Shown here in pieces: positions 25,165 to 37,446 of a stretch of DNA of 64,000 nucleotides; positions within the stretch are counted from its first letter, which is position 1, and each line of letters begins with the position of its first letter. Made by a program: the position numbers and the translations under genes. Origin of the DNA: Albugo candida (lineage: Eukaryota; Oomycota; Peronosporomycetes; Albuginales); NCBI GenBank assembly GCA_040437565.1, contig JBDOQK010000006.1:1-64000 (forward strand). Reading direction: 5' to 3'. A model generated the notes under the pieces. It was given only the letters and a program-made list of their open reading frames with translations, made no database searches and was not told the DNA's origin.

Positions 25165-26320
25165 GATCTTGTTGTTATCTATCCAATTTTAAAAGTAATC
25201 TCATTGCGTTTTTTTTCGTAGTACTTCTTTTGACGATCCTGAGCTTGAAGCAAATGTTTCGTAGCTAGATTTTTAATGATTTCTTGACGACGGATTTGAA
25301 AATGTTTTGCATACTCAGCGATTCCATGTTGAACCTGAGTTGTGACGCTAGGAGTACTTAGCGGATTCAACAAATTGCGTTCCTTGCGACCAGTATCAAT
25401 CTGGAAAGGTGACACACTAGTTGATGCACTGACGAGAGTGGAATGAGCATATTCAATTGTCCCTAAATAATCGGACCAATCACGTCCATGATACGAAATC
25501 ATACAGCGTAGAGCGTCTTCCAAAATCAGATTTTGACGCTCCGTCTTTCCGTCGGCCTGTGCCCGATATGAAGTTGTCATATGCACACGAATTCCCAACA
25601 ACTTAGCAAGAGAGGACCAAAACTTCAAAACAAACTTGGAATCTTGATCGCTGATAATAACCGATGGTAGACCGTGATGACGAACGACGCAATCTAAGAA
25701 ATGACACGCTTTCATATAAGCACCAACGTTGCGATTGCACGCCCGATATTTTGACCGTTTGGACAATTTGTCGATAACTGTCATGATAGCATCAAATTCG
25801 TTTGATTTCGGTAATCCCGTAATGAAATCCATAGAGATAACTGACCAACATTCTTCCGAAATCGGGAGAGGAATCATTTTTCCATTCTTGCGAGCATTGC
25901 TGTTTTTCCAGAGAGTGCATGTTTCACAACTTCGTACGTAATCTCGAACGTCTTGATTCAATGTAGGCTAATGATACCATTGAGCGATGCGTAAAAATGT
26001 TCTTTGAGCACCAGAATGTGTGGCAATGTTGGAGTCATGAAAGCATGAGATGATAGAAGTTCGAAGATAATTATCCTTTATGCTTGGTCCACACACACGC
26101 ATCATCATTTGTGACTTGAAGTAAAGCAAACCTTCGTGTTTTATATATAGTGAGTCTGGACGTTTGAACTGTTCGGCATAATCTGGACAAGTACGATATC
26201 CACTCGCAAATTCCTTATAAACCAAATTTGACCAACCAAGCGAGCTCCAATTGTGAGATTCTTGTCTCACATTAACAGTGCCAGGAGAAGGCTCGGTAGC
26301 GCTTATAGAAGGCAACGTAC
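25165..26320 (-). mobile_element. Ty3/gypsy retrotransposon fragment, integrase region
   Basis: A fossil fragment on the minus strand. The part next to the gap (26315-25970) carries an integrase zinc-binding region with the H..H...C..C arrangement (HSGAQRTF, then CETC in the next segment). The following 260-codon stretch is an integrase core, with acidic catalytic blocks in SMDFITGLPKS and IISDQDSKF and the conserved YRAQADGKTERQN. It ends in a region resembling the QAQDRQKKYY linker seen in the gypsy copies at 33.5-42.7 kb, but it is clearly a different, divergent family. No LTR, gag or reverse transcriptase is visible here because the assembly gap starts at 26321. It is at least partly broken; age cannot be estimated without LTRs. 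Confidence 0.88.
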
Positions 26321-26420
26321 NNNNNNNNNNNNNNNNNNNNNNNNNNNNNNNNNNNNNNNNNNNNNNNNNNNNNNNNNNNNNNNNNNNNNNNNNNNNNNNN
26401 NNNNNNNNNNNNNNNNNNNN
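26321..26420. other. Assembly gap (100 N)
   Basis: Exactly 100 N. It separates the gypsy fragment from unrelated sequence; the upstream part of that element is missing. Confidence 0.97.
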
Positions 26421-26423
26421 GGG

Positions 26424-26741
26424 ATGGAAGTCTTGATGTTCACAGTTTTCTTTGCACTATATGGCGTCATTAAACATGCTTGGGAGCTGTCGTGGCTTCT
26501 CGTCAGTGTTAGTTCAGCACCATCTGTTATATATGGCTTGTGCAGATATTATAAACCACCAAATCCTTCTATAGCGATCCCAACTAACGCACCAGTCGAC
26601 AGACTGGAGTTAGATGGCTTTGAGTACAGTACAATGGTGGTGGTAGACACCAAGACATATGACGTAGCATCCGTCTATATGAGCACGCTGTGGAAGTTTT
26701 TTGTTGGGCAACCATTGTCATCGGTGGCACCTCGAATCTGA
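26424..26741 (+). CDS. Partial or small membrane-protein frame, unknown
   Basis: A plus-strand frame open from the gap edge to a stop at 26741. The first ATG (26424) gives 105 residues, but the true start may lie in the gap. Residues 1-43 are strongly hydrophobic (MEVLMFTVFFALYGVIKHAW, then a second apolar stretch ending near LCRYY), compatible with one or two membrane segments. A proline-rich link (YKPPNPSIAIPTNAP) and a soluble C-terminal part (LELDGFEYSTMVVVDTKTYD) follow. I recognise no family. Composition looks coding, and no frame break is seen within the visible part. It could be the C-terminal exon of a larger membrane protein. Confidence 0.4.
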   Translation: MEVLMFTVFFALYGVIKHAWELSWLLVSVSSAPSVIYGLCRYYKPPNPSIAIPTNAPVDRLELDGFEYSTMVVVDTKTYDVASVYMSTLWKFFVGQPLSSVAPRI

Positions 26742-29700
26742 GTTGAAAAAACCATTCTGGGAGAAATAGAGTCGTCTAATTACTTCTAGAAGCTGACAAT
26801 GCATTATGTCGCGTATTCTAAATTTTTCGGCGGAACCAAACGAAGAGAGAATGGTAAGGAGAAAGTAAAAGGAGACATGTGCGCCCGCCTAAAAAATTAC
26901 GTTATATGGTACCAAAAAAACTCGTTCATCTACATGTAAGTTGTTATCGTGCACCAAACAATAAAATGGAGGAATTTCATCGAACTTGATTTGACCTTCC
27001 ATGCGGAGAATGTGCAGCGCAAGTCGTAATATATCATAATTAACTCATCCGAGCCGACAGATATTGGCTTTGTGTGCAAGCTTTTAGGTTGCGCAAAGAT
27101 TGGCAAAAGGTGGATGAGTTTGGACGGCCTACCCGTCACAAGTGGATTATTCTCTTTATTGTGTCACAGTTTTTATGTTCCCATCACTTGTTTTCGTTTG
27201 AAGCAAGACGAAGGCGAATGTGTCAACCGGAAAAGAGAAAGAGTGTCAGTTCTGAGGCAAAGAAACTTCACTATAGGAGATCTCATTTTCCGTGAGGTTT
27301 ATAAGTAATGAAGCGGCTGAATAAGACATAATAGCGCTTTCTACATGAGACTACCGAGAACAAAGCTTATAGAAAGCATGTTGAGCCAGGCAACAAAGAT
27401 ATTCTGTGCGAGCATGCCTTGACGCGAAAGAAGATCTGTAGCTATTCTTTCGTTGGTTTGTCATCTCATCGAGAACTTACAATGGATGCCCATGAAAACG
27501 ATAATCAGACCAAGAAAGAGCTTTCAAAAGCATATGAGCGCAAAGCACCGTATAACATTCCCTCATCGAGCTGAAAGTGGTGTCTTTGAAATGCTACATC
27601 ATTGGACCATCAAAAAGTACTGTACGTTGGATAGCGAGCCAGCTTCAATAAACTAAGAAGACAAACAGCTGGTATTTGAAATAAGCAAGCCGTACAGATA
27701 CTCCACAGGCAAAAAAAACAATCCGCTGATAGGAATGTCAGAGGACTCTTTCATGTTTAATATTAACGAGGAACTTATATAAAAGCTATTTTATATGATG
27801 TCACACATAATTACCAGCTACGAGTAGTTTTCCAAAGTTTATTCGGTCCCAATCTTGCTCAGCAGCGCTCATATTTAAATCTCATGTACAATTTTCGTGT
27901 CCACTTTATATGTTTGCTGTGATACGCTGAATTTCATTGCAAACATTTGAGTAATATACCTTTCTGATAAGCAACTTTTTTTATAAATGACCCCTCCATA
28001 AAACATCGAAGGCTGAAAGAAACTCTTGTGAACTAAATTGATTTTGATCTTTACTATTTATTTTTCTTGGCACATGTAAATACAGCCTTATAGTATATTT
28101 CATGATCTGAGCGAGAAATATATGGCAGTGAATCGTTCTCAATTGATGTGATTCATTGCAACTGCGCCATACACATGATATCTTGAATATTGCTACACAA
28201 CACTCAGCAGATTTTGGATCCATTGTGCTTCCATAGATGTTTTATTACAAGCTTTATGACGATACAGTTCCGTGACTTATGTGTCGTCAAGCTATCAATG
28301 ACCATAATGTACCACACACGCGCTTTACAATATGTAACGTGACCTTGCGATGGAACTCTGAATACAATTACTATTCATATTGATGAATGGAGCTCTGCTA
28401 TAATTTAAGAGGATAATCTATCAATCCATAGGATATGTCGCTCACTAAATGAAAATAGGTTTTGTCGTCTATAAATGATTAGACTCCAGGTAACAGGTCT
28501 CGAAACATAATAGGACGTGTACTATGATCCTTGGCTATAAGAATCACCATAGCATGTCTTTCGGCTTGGAAGGAGGGAGATCTTTGCGATGAACTTATGT
28601 CCTGGGAACAGAAATATCATCTTGCGTGATGACTGCTTATGCTCCTGTGGGCAGCCACAGAAAGTAATAAAAATCAAGATGTTAAGTAGATAGCATTTAT
28701 AGTATCTTAGTTGTAAACCCAAGAAAACGTTTGTTTTCCATCATATGCGTGAGCTGCTTGATCAATCGATGAGCATGATTATAATTGAAATGTCGTTGTG
28801 CCGTCTAGATACTAAAAATCGGATTTAAACGAAAGAACAATTTCGCGGTTGAGATGAGGAAGGGTGTCATGTTCCGAAATATGTAGAACACGTGTTATAT
28901 GGGAGCAGGAACAAGTCTACAAGCTCGTGCAGATTAATGGCTCTACTTTGAATGTTTTCCAAGAATATTACAACTACATACATTAACTATCCAGAGACGC
29001 CCACATGGTACCAAAATTACAGCACGTAAGCCACCAGAAAACTGTGCAAGCACATAGGGTAGCATACAGAGAAGGGGGGTGAAGCTAATCTGAAGCAGCA
29101 CACGACACCGGAAGACTTGAGTCCCATGCATTGTTGTCAACACAATGCTCCCTGCGATATTTGAAAAACTCGTTTTCAGGTATAAGTGTCCCTCCTTCAA
29201 AGTAAATAGCATTTGTTTACTGAAAGGGTTGTTCAGTAACAATAAGAAGCATTATATTATCATTCTTTGACTTCGAAGCTAAACTTCAGAATTTTCTTCC
29301 TTGATGTATCTGTTGTTATCGTCAATGGATGATCCACTTGATTGACCTCTGATATCAGAGCTCCACGATAAATCTTCTTCTCGCACCTCGCACGTTGGAT
29401 AATTCATTTATCCGTGAAATAAGGAGAGAAAGCGCACAACAACGTCTCCAAATTCGTCCTACAAAATATTTTGGACACACATTTGACGACGTAGGGTGTT
29501 GTAGGCGAAGTAGAACCGATGGGGTAATTTGAAAGAAGCGGTATGCTACGAAATTGATTGACCTGTAGTGGAGGCTCTTGGGAACAGGCGAAAACAATCG
29601 GAATGATCTCAGTCGATGATATCCTTCCAGTGAATGATAACGATGCTCTGTCTATGCCGTACACTGAACTAACGAATGTGAACCGGAACTCTCTGTCTGA

Positions 29701-30339
29701 GCAAGATTGGGAAAAAAACGTCGGGCAGCACTCTCAACAACATGTTTACTTGAGGGTGTAAGGCTCAACTCTTTTCCGAGATATTGGCTATTGTGGGAAT
29801 GCAAATGCCGTATTTGGAGAACATACACCTTCGCGTACAGCTTTCTGCGAATGATTCTATCGGCCAACTCGCAAACTATTTTGCAGTCGTGCCTCATAGA
29901 AGGGTTTTCACGCTTCATTGCATGCCACTATTTTGTCCGCGTTGACGATTGTGTCCCTCGCATCCGTGCGCTTGCCACCATTGTTGATATTGATTGCTGT
30001 GATGCCAGTCGATGGTAGATAAATGAAGTTATTCCGCACGCACAATCGTTGTTGCAAGCTCTTATCCATGTCATTCAAGATTCTCACTGACCTCTACAGG
30101 AACAAGGAATGACAGCTGTCACAAATGATGCGATAGAATGTGAAGTAACTTTCGATGCAAATTACGGCATCTCTATTCATTGCAGAGATATACCAGTTCA
30201 TGTGAGTGGATCAGAAATTAGCCTTTTGCAGAAAAAGTCGTTTGGAACGACTGCCTTAATTGGTCGAGGTGCGGGCAATGATTCGTTTGTAAATAATGCA
30301 TGAGGGGAAAATACTGAGACTATTGTAAATACAGCGAAC
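26742..30339. other. Unassigned stretch
   Basis: No feature is firmly supported. Coding-like pieces occur near 27440-27560 (SYSFVGLSSHRELTMDAHEN, plus strand) and 29770-29900 (QLFSEILAIVGMQMPYLENI, plus strand). The latter lies just upstream of the decayed importin gene and could be an eroded earlier part of it. The rest is AT-rich with short frames only. Confidence 0.4.
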
Positions 30340-31800
30340 CGGAACACTGGATGGGGCAGATGTCCTTTAAGCTCCTCAATCCTGCGTCTAAATTGGTCCC
30401 TTCTTGGAAACGACTTTGTACCATATTTTCATCATGTGATTCCTCCTCTAATTACAGCAAAGATCGAACCTGATACCCACATCTACAAACCTGCTCTTAA
30501 CAATCATGAAGATTACGTTGAGAGTATTGTAGACGATATTGTCATAATCACTCAGTTTCTCGATAGAGGGAAACACGAAGCTCATAAACATACCAGTGCA
30601 TCGTAATCAAGACAAATGCCTTCAATATGTTGCACCAGTGCGCATTACATGTCAAAGGATAATTTTATCTTACGTTGATTAGTTTACTGAAGTGATCATT
30701 TATTGCTAGGCTTTGAGTGAGCCGTGGATTTTCGGCTAGTTAGTTTATTGCTAGTGGCAACAGCTCTGAAAGCCACATTACATGGAGGCCTTCTTTACGG
30801 ATTTGGGAAAAACGGCCCACAATTTCAACGAAGACGTTTTCATTTTTCTTTTACATTCTTACATTCTTATAAGTCATTGCATTGATATTTTGCGGACGCA
30901 AAAACATACTTCCTTAGAGTTCGTGAAGATGTAGCTTATATTACAACGAAAATTTCTTGCGTATCGGGATGGTCTCTGTGGTCGTTTCTTGAATGCATTG
31001 AAGGACGACTAGCACGATCATAGGTCAACCAACAAGGCGAGAACTTTGAACAAGAAGAAGCTTTGGAGCTAATTGTACAAGATGAAGTATAAGAAGGTAT
31101 GTTTCGATTCATATTTGATGCAATTTGGTGGAACATGAATGTACGCGAAGATCATCTTTTTTACGTACTTTAATCTCATTTACTCTGTTTTGTAATGAAT
31201 CATATCAACCAAGCAGAAATCCCTACGATTCTAGCACAAATCATCGGCATAATGAGTGACATTATCGAGCACTCTAAGCTTTTCGCTAGAGAGAAAAGTT
31301 TTACGTTTTTGCATGTCACTTGCTAGAAAGTATACAGGGTGTGTCGGCTCTCATTATACAAGCTGCCGCCGGTAATATTGACGTCGCGGATAAAAATGCC
31401 AACCAGGATTTTTTGCCTTTGCCATTTGCGCTGTGTAATTACCAAAAGATGATTCAATCGATTTTGGTGCTGAGTGACTGTCTCGGTGATAAGAACACTT
31501 ATTACGAAACGGGGTGGATTATGAAACCTGCGTCAGCGTGTATCGAAAAACGTTTTTACCCCGGCCAACTTTTGCTGACACGTAGCGCTATGGCCACTTT
31601 CATTGTCTTCGTTGCCCCTAGGAATAGACGTTATCGAGGTGCTAGACATTCGTGACCGCTTATTATATCTATTTAGAAGTAACTGCACAATTGTATGGAT
31701 CCGAGTACTACAATTACCGGATAGTGTCAAAGTATTTTCACTTATAAATGAAAGGTACTTCGAGAAGTATGTATGCGATTCATGCGAGTTCATTTTGTAG
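30340..31800 (+). pseudogene. Decayed importin-beta gene, importin-5 type
   Basis: Plus-strand pieces follow the order of the C-terminal half of importin-5/karyopherin-beta-3. About 30398-30550 encodes LLGNDFVPYFHHVIPPLITA followed by KIEPD and an acidic segment, matching the family block (LGKEF..YLPVVMGPLM..A..KPE) where the chain turns acidic. About 30990-31090 gives FLECIEGRLARS, then NFEQEEALELIVQDEV, the acidic linker of the family. About 31200-31300 gives EIPTILAQIIGIMSDIIEHS, like the helix after it. About 31605-31790 gives SLPLGIDVIEVLDIRDRLLY, like the WLPL..D..EA...H..L motif near the C-terminus. Importins carry cargo such as ribosomal proteins and histones into the nucleus. Frame changes and in-frame stops between and within pieces mean it is not functional. 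The N-terminal half was not found. Confidence 0.65.
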
Positions 31801-33527
31801 ACTTTGCTGAAGTTTCTGTAGATTACGAGGTCGCATTAAACGATAAAGACGTGTGATTCGTTCTTTCCGTGACGACCCAATCTAAAACTCATGCCATTTT
31901 ACTCAAATACAGAAAAGAAATGATTCATCCGTTCTCGTTAAAGTTTGATTGCATTGACAATGGAGGAACAAGCGAGCTTGCAACTTTCTGTAAGCTCTGA
32001 CACAAAAAAAGTGAAAATAGAGCTCCACAGCACCCCTTTTTGTTTGGTTGTCGATAATACTGTCGCGCCCGATCATTTGAAAGACAGAAACCGTGACTGT
32101 ATAATGTTTTATTGGAACGTAGCTATTTTCAGAAAAACGTGCCAATTCGTCGTCCTATAAATAACATTTTTGGAAATTCAGATTTAGTCCTGGTTTGGGG
32201 TCGCTGTGAGATATTCCATCGAGCCTACAGTGAGAGACAGGGCGTTGAAAGGAAGTGGTTCCTATGAAACACGCTTAGAAAATGCTTTGTCGCAGTACCC
32301 AATCTCGATTTTTTCCTGATGCTTCCTGCTAGCTCTGTGGCTTTGAGATGTTTTTACGGTGTTGTATAAAATGAGTTTTGTGGTGTCACAGTATTTTGAT
32401 GGCATACAAATTTGTTACTTCGATTCCGCTTTATTATCTACTTGATAAATCGACAACGGGAACTATATGTTCACTTTCACAAAAATTCTGCGAATCCTCC
32501 AGCGCGAATCAAAACTCCTGTTGGTAAATTCATAATATTCTTCTTGGCCGAATTGAACAAAGTGTAAACGAAGTCAATCATCAATGTGCTGCAGCTTGGA
32601 CACAATATGTTTCACATTCATGGATCATTGGAATTCAATCCTTTCTTGATGCTTTGACAGAATATGTCAGCCACACCATGAAATAATAAGTTTTTTTCCT
32701 CGATTATATACTTTCATGACTAGAAGGGCACGTAAAATATCAGCATCAAATGAAGTTGAAGGCTTCACTTGTGCGATGCTTTTTTCTGATAAGAGTATTT
32801 ATAAAGACCTTTGAAGGATACTTTGCTAGAGAGTCTTTCTGGTGAAGAGATCCAGTTGCTGTAACTTGACTAAGGATTGTATAGTGCATGATAATATGGG
32901 AATGAAAGCACTACGTTTTAGGCTGCAGCGGGTAAAGTTGGGACGAGTTCGCAACCATAGAATACTGATACTTTTCTGGTTGAGAAGTAATAGAATCAAA
33001 CCACACGTAGTACATCCTGTCTTATATCCACGTGTCGATGGGTAAGGATAAGCAAATGTGAACGTATAGATAGTACGTCAACCTCTGGGATTCGGGCTGT
33101 CCGACACGATACTAATCAAGATGCTAAAATAGAACTTAAATTCTGTCCGACGACATCGATAGCTCGAGTAGATGAATAAGATTTGATGTCGTGGCTTATC
33201 AGCGACAAACCGAAACCATAAATACGAAGGTAAACATTCGTGGGCTAGGAAGCCCTAAACATTCAACTTCAGAAGACGAGGAATTACTATGTGGACGTGC
33301 GTACGAAAGGTTGGTCAAGTTCCTCCCTTTGATGAATCAAATTTGAAGATACAAGTGAATATCATACAATGAAGAAATAGATATAAATTATTGGAATCGA
33401 CGGCAGTATTCGTTTGGTAACCAGAGTTTAAACACAGAGAATCAAAAATAAACCATGCGGCACATCTTAATCAAGAAACTGGAAGGAAGAGATTTCAAGG
33501 TGACATTAGGAGAAGCGAACATTGGCA
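31801..33527. other. Unassigned stretch after the importin pseudogene
   Basis: At 32545-32690 one plus-strand frame reads LLGRIEQSVNEVNHQCAAAW followed by TQYVSHSWIIGIQSF, strongly coding-like and alpha-helical, ending at a stop. It may belong to another decayed helical-repeat gene, but the evidence is too short to name one. The rest is AT-rich with no supported feature. Confidence 0.4.
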
Positions 33528-33532
33528 CAAAA

Positions 33533-33750
33533 TGTGAAGACTTTTGTTTACTTAGAATTTAAAAAACTTTCTTAATATAGGTCCTTAGTTCGCTACCCTG
33601 TGCTACCTCTAAGCCTATCATTCTAGGTCCCTCTATAATGTTCCTAATGACGTCAGACTGTGACGTCACACCATGACGTCAGCCTGTAACGTCATGGCCT
33701 ATCTAGCATACAGTCCGCTCAATCTTGTTGCCCGACTCGGCGGCATAACA
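33533..33750 (-). repeat. Outer LTR (3' LTR of gypsy copy A)
   Basis: 218 bp, the longest of the three because it carries extra copies of the tgacgtca motif. Its inner side is bounded by the purine-rich tract ccggggaga (minus strand) and its outer side by the caaaa target duplication. Confidence 0.88.
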
Positions 33751-36633
33751 TCTCCCCGGACTTGACTTCGCGTTGGCGGTCTCGAAAGTCTTTACTAGTC
33801 TCTGCCAATGCGAAACGTGGCGGATAGCTTTCTCTCGTTCCCAAGTACTATCACACTCCGGGAGGCCGTGCCATTTTACTGGCCATTCCACTTGGCGGCT
33901 GCGCTGACGACGAAGAAGCAACTTTTCCACAATGTGTATTTCCTTCCTGGTATCTGGTTCTAGGATGATTGGTGATGCTTTCGGAATCGGCCGACCAGCT
34001 AACTCGGACGCATTCGGCGTATATGGATAGAGTAGGTCGACGTTAAACGATGGGTTAAGTATCTTCATATTTCGCGGTAGCTTCAGTTTAGCTACATTCG
34101 GGTTGATCATCGAGCTTATCTGAAACGGTCCAACCTTCTTTGCTTTGAGCTTGGCTTTCTTTATTTAACTCAATGTGAGCGTTGACTATTTTGAGTGGAA
34201 GGTTCTTGGTATCCAGTAGAACTAAGTCACCGACACTAAAGGTGAGGCTTGTTCTTTTCGAGTCATAGTACTTCTTCTGTCTCTCCTGGGCTTGTTCTAG
34301 ATTTTCGCGTGCCTTACGCACTAGGTCTTGGCGATCCTTGGAGAACTTTGAGGCGAACTATGAGATGGTTTGTGGATCCATATCATCATAGTCTTTGTAT
34401 TCGTGAGAAACCAGATTGAATAGGTATTAATCTCAAACGGGGTGATCTTAGTAGACGCGTTTACTGAAGTGGCATGCGTGTATTCTACCGTACCAAGTAA
34501 CTTGGCCCAATTTTCTCCACTGTATGATACTAAGCAACGTAAAGCGTCTTCTGCGTTCTGATTGTCCATCCGCTTGCGCTCTATGAGCGGTCGTCAGGCT
34601 TAGCTTGACAACCATCATGGTCATTAGAGATTTCCAAAACTTTGCCGTGAACTTAGGATCCCGATCGCTGATGATCACCTTCGTCAGTACATGATGTCGG
34701 ACTACGGCATTGAAAAATAACTTGGCGGTGTCTTTAGAATCTGCAGTCGTATACTTTCGGCGCATAGATTGGTCTCTTCGACAACTTGTCTACGACGACG
34801 CAAATAGCATCGTACCCTTGCAACACGGGTAGTCCAGTAATGAAGTCCACTGACACTACTTCCCAGCATTATCATGAATCCTTTCTTTCGCTGGTTGTTT
34901 GACCTCCATCGAGCGCATGTTTCACATGTCTTGACGTACTTGTGCACTGTCTCCAGTATCTTCGTCCAGTAGTACCGTTGCTTCAGCTTCATGTAAGTTC
35001 TGCGAACTCCTGGATGTGCTGCTGTGGCTGTATCATGAAACTCGTATAGAATCTTCGTCTTTATTTCCGGCATTTCTGGAATGCATATTTGCTGCATTGC
35101 ATCATCTTGCTTCAGATATATGAGTCCTTTGTCGATTATGAAATTGTTTTTCGGCTGCTTTGTTTTCCAGAAATGTTTGAAAAACTTATCTTTGCGATAG
35201 CCCTGCTGAATCGCTTCACACACGTTCGTTGATATGGGCGCGTACAACATGAAACTCGGCGTTGTGGATTTGCTCTTGCGCAACTCCTATCGGACGACTC
35301 TCCCCCCTTAAGTGCACATCGTCGAGTAAGAGTTGTGAGACATCCAGCGGAATGTACTGAATAAAAGCAGCGTGAACCATGTGCGTATCCAAAAGGGTGA
35401 AATGTTGCTTACAGTCCTCTGGACACGCATGTACGACGTGTGCCATATCGGGAACATGGTCCGTAGGCACCTCTGAATCGTTGGAATGCTCTCCCGACAC
35501 GGTCGGACGAGATAATGCGTTAGCCACCTCATTGGACCGTCCTTTGACATGATGTAAGACGAAGTCGAACTGCGAAAATAACGTTAACATACGAGCCATC
35601 TTTGGAGACACTTTGAAATGGTGGAGCATCCACCTGCACGCGGAACTGTCTGTATAGACTGAAAAGTGTCTTCCGTGGAGATAGGGACGCCATTTTTCGA
35701 GCGCAGTCTTGATAGCTAACAGCTCTTTCTCGTGAGCTGGCCATTTTAGTTCATGTGGGCCTATATGCTTCGAATATAACGCAATGGCGTGGTCGTTGCC
35801 GTTGATACGTTGCGAAAGAACACCGCCCATGCAAAACCCAGAAGCATCTGTTGTTACGATGAAAGAGTGAGTAAAGTCTGTCAATTCTAGCGTCGGTGAC
35901 TGCTGAAGTGCGAGCTTCAATGCGTTAAACGCCTTTTGCTGATCTTCGCCCCCAGTTCCATTGAGTATCTTGTTTGGTCAACTCTCGAAGAGGACACGGT
36001 AGTCGTGCAAAATTGCAGATGAAACGTCGGTAATACCCAGCTAGTCCCAGCAAACTTAGCAACTATTTGCGACAGGACGGTGTTTGGAACGTTGCGATAG
36101 AATCTGTTTTCTTAGGGTCGACGTGTAGACCAGCTTCGGCAACCATATGACCTAAGAATGCGATTTATGGCTATTTGAGACCTTTGGATGGATACCTTGT
36201 AAACAACTCCAAATTACTGTAGGCTCGTATCTACTATGAAGCTATTACTTGCTTCTACGGCACACGGCCACTTTTTTTTGGTGACGATAAAACCATCGAA
36301 TCGACGCTTCGGACGAAATTCAAGCGCGAAAAAGATTTTGCGACCAAATGCACATTTGGAGAGTCGAGCGTAAAACTTCTCCTTGCGCAACACTTCGCAT
36401 AATGCACGAACGTGGCCGACGTGGTCCTCCATTGTACGGGATAAGATGCATATGTCGTCCAGATACACGACAACGAAATTGCCTAGCTTGTCGAACAACA
36501 TTCGCATAAGACGTGACCAAACCCCAGGCATTCCTGATAACCCCATTGGTGCTACACACCATTGATACGTTTCTTTGTGGGTTCTGAAAGCCGTATAGGG
36601 TCGACTTGATGGCATAACTACCATTTGATGGTA
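33751..36633 (-). mobile_element. Interior of gypsy copy A (partial pol)
   Basis: Fossil pol region read from high to low coordinates. It holds a reverse transcriptase core with VVVYLDDICI (about 36460), an RNase H region (about 35920-35400; TTDASGF and YTDSSACRW motifs), and an integrase zinc-binding region and core (about 35280-34330; CETCARWRS, IISDRDPKF and AQADGQSERR motifs). A chromodomain-like end follows (about 33920-33820). It resembles copy B closely and is cut at its upstream side by the assembly gap at 36634; gag and protease are not visible. It has several breaks. Confidence 0.85.
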
Positions 36634-36733
36634 NNNNNNNNNNNNNNNNNNNNNNNNNNNNNNNNNNNNNNNNNNNNNNNNNNNNNNNNNNNNNNNNNNN
36701 NNNNNNNNNNNNNNNNNNNNNNNNNNNNNNNNN
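36634..36733. other. Assembly gap (100 N) inside the gypsy array
   Basis: Exactly 100 N. Left of it is reverse transcriptase of copy A; right of it the sequence is not the expected continuation as seen in copy B (around 40130). Confidence 0.97.
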
Positions 36734-37264
36734 GATGCAATCAGTGCGATCAGCATTGCTGCAGTGTGCTGATGTCTTGCTGTAGCTAAAGTACGATTTA
36801 TCATCGTTGCGTCACAGCTTTGCGTCACAGCATGCAACTATAAGGCCTTGTCCGGTTCAATCGCTTTTATATAAAAGTAGGAGAGAAGTAAAATAACGCT
36901 TCGACGTTTCACCCCAGCGTAAACCTTTTAATACGGGCACCATTATTTCGTACCGCAACTCAAGGCTTATGAGTACCTCATCTAATATATTTTTGGAAAG
37001 AAAGCATGAGTAAATAGAATTGCTGAGATGGGCCATGGATCAAATCAAGTACTCAGTTATCTTTTCAAAAGGTACGCTTGGAAGTCGTAGCAACACGCAC
37101 ATCTCTAAACAACCGTAGGAACGACTTGAGTAAACAAGTTTTTCTTTTTTATACGCAGGATTTTCTTGAGTACAAACGCTGGAAAATGGAATTTTGAAAT
37201 CATGGCTAGGGGATCGTGTGACATCGCTGGTACGATTATGTTTCCCGGATCTTTTGACCCGCTC
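36734..37264. other. Non-element segment between gypsy copy A and the middle LTR
   Basis: 531 bp that match neither copy of the element. No gene is recognised. It could be genomic flank of an independent insertion of copy B, or sequence mis-joined at the gap. Confidence 0.5.
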
Positions 37265-37446
37265 TTTAAAGACTTCTTGCTCACTTAGTAAATTGGAAAC
37301 TAAATTATTATAGGTCCTTAGTTCGCTACCCTGTGCCACCTCTAAAAGCCTATCATTCTAGGTCCCTCTAGAATGTTCCTAATGACGTCATGGTCTATCT
37401 AGCATACAGTCAGCTCAGTCGTGTTGCCCGACTCGGCGGCATGACA
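37265..37446 (-). repeat. Middle LTR (3' LTR of gypsy copy B)
   Basis: About 182 bp, the shortest of the three, with a single tgacgtca motif. It ends in atgaca next to the purine-rich tract ccggggaga, exactly as at the 33.5-kb LTR. No target-duplication partner is visible at its outer side (cgctc versus caaaa). Confidence 0.85.

Noticed and set aside
32545-32690. Helical coding-like piece suggestive of a second karyopherin/HEAT-repeat gene
   Set aside because: Fewer than 50 codons and no family-specific block, so the identity could not be supported.
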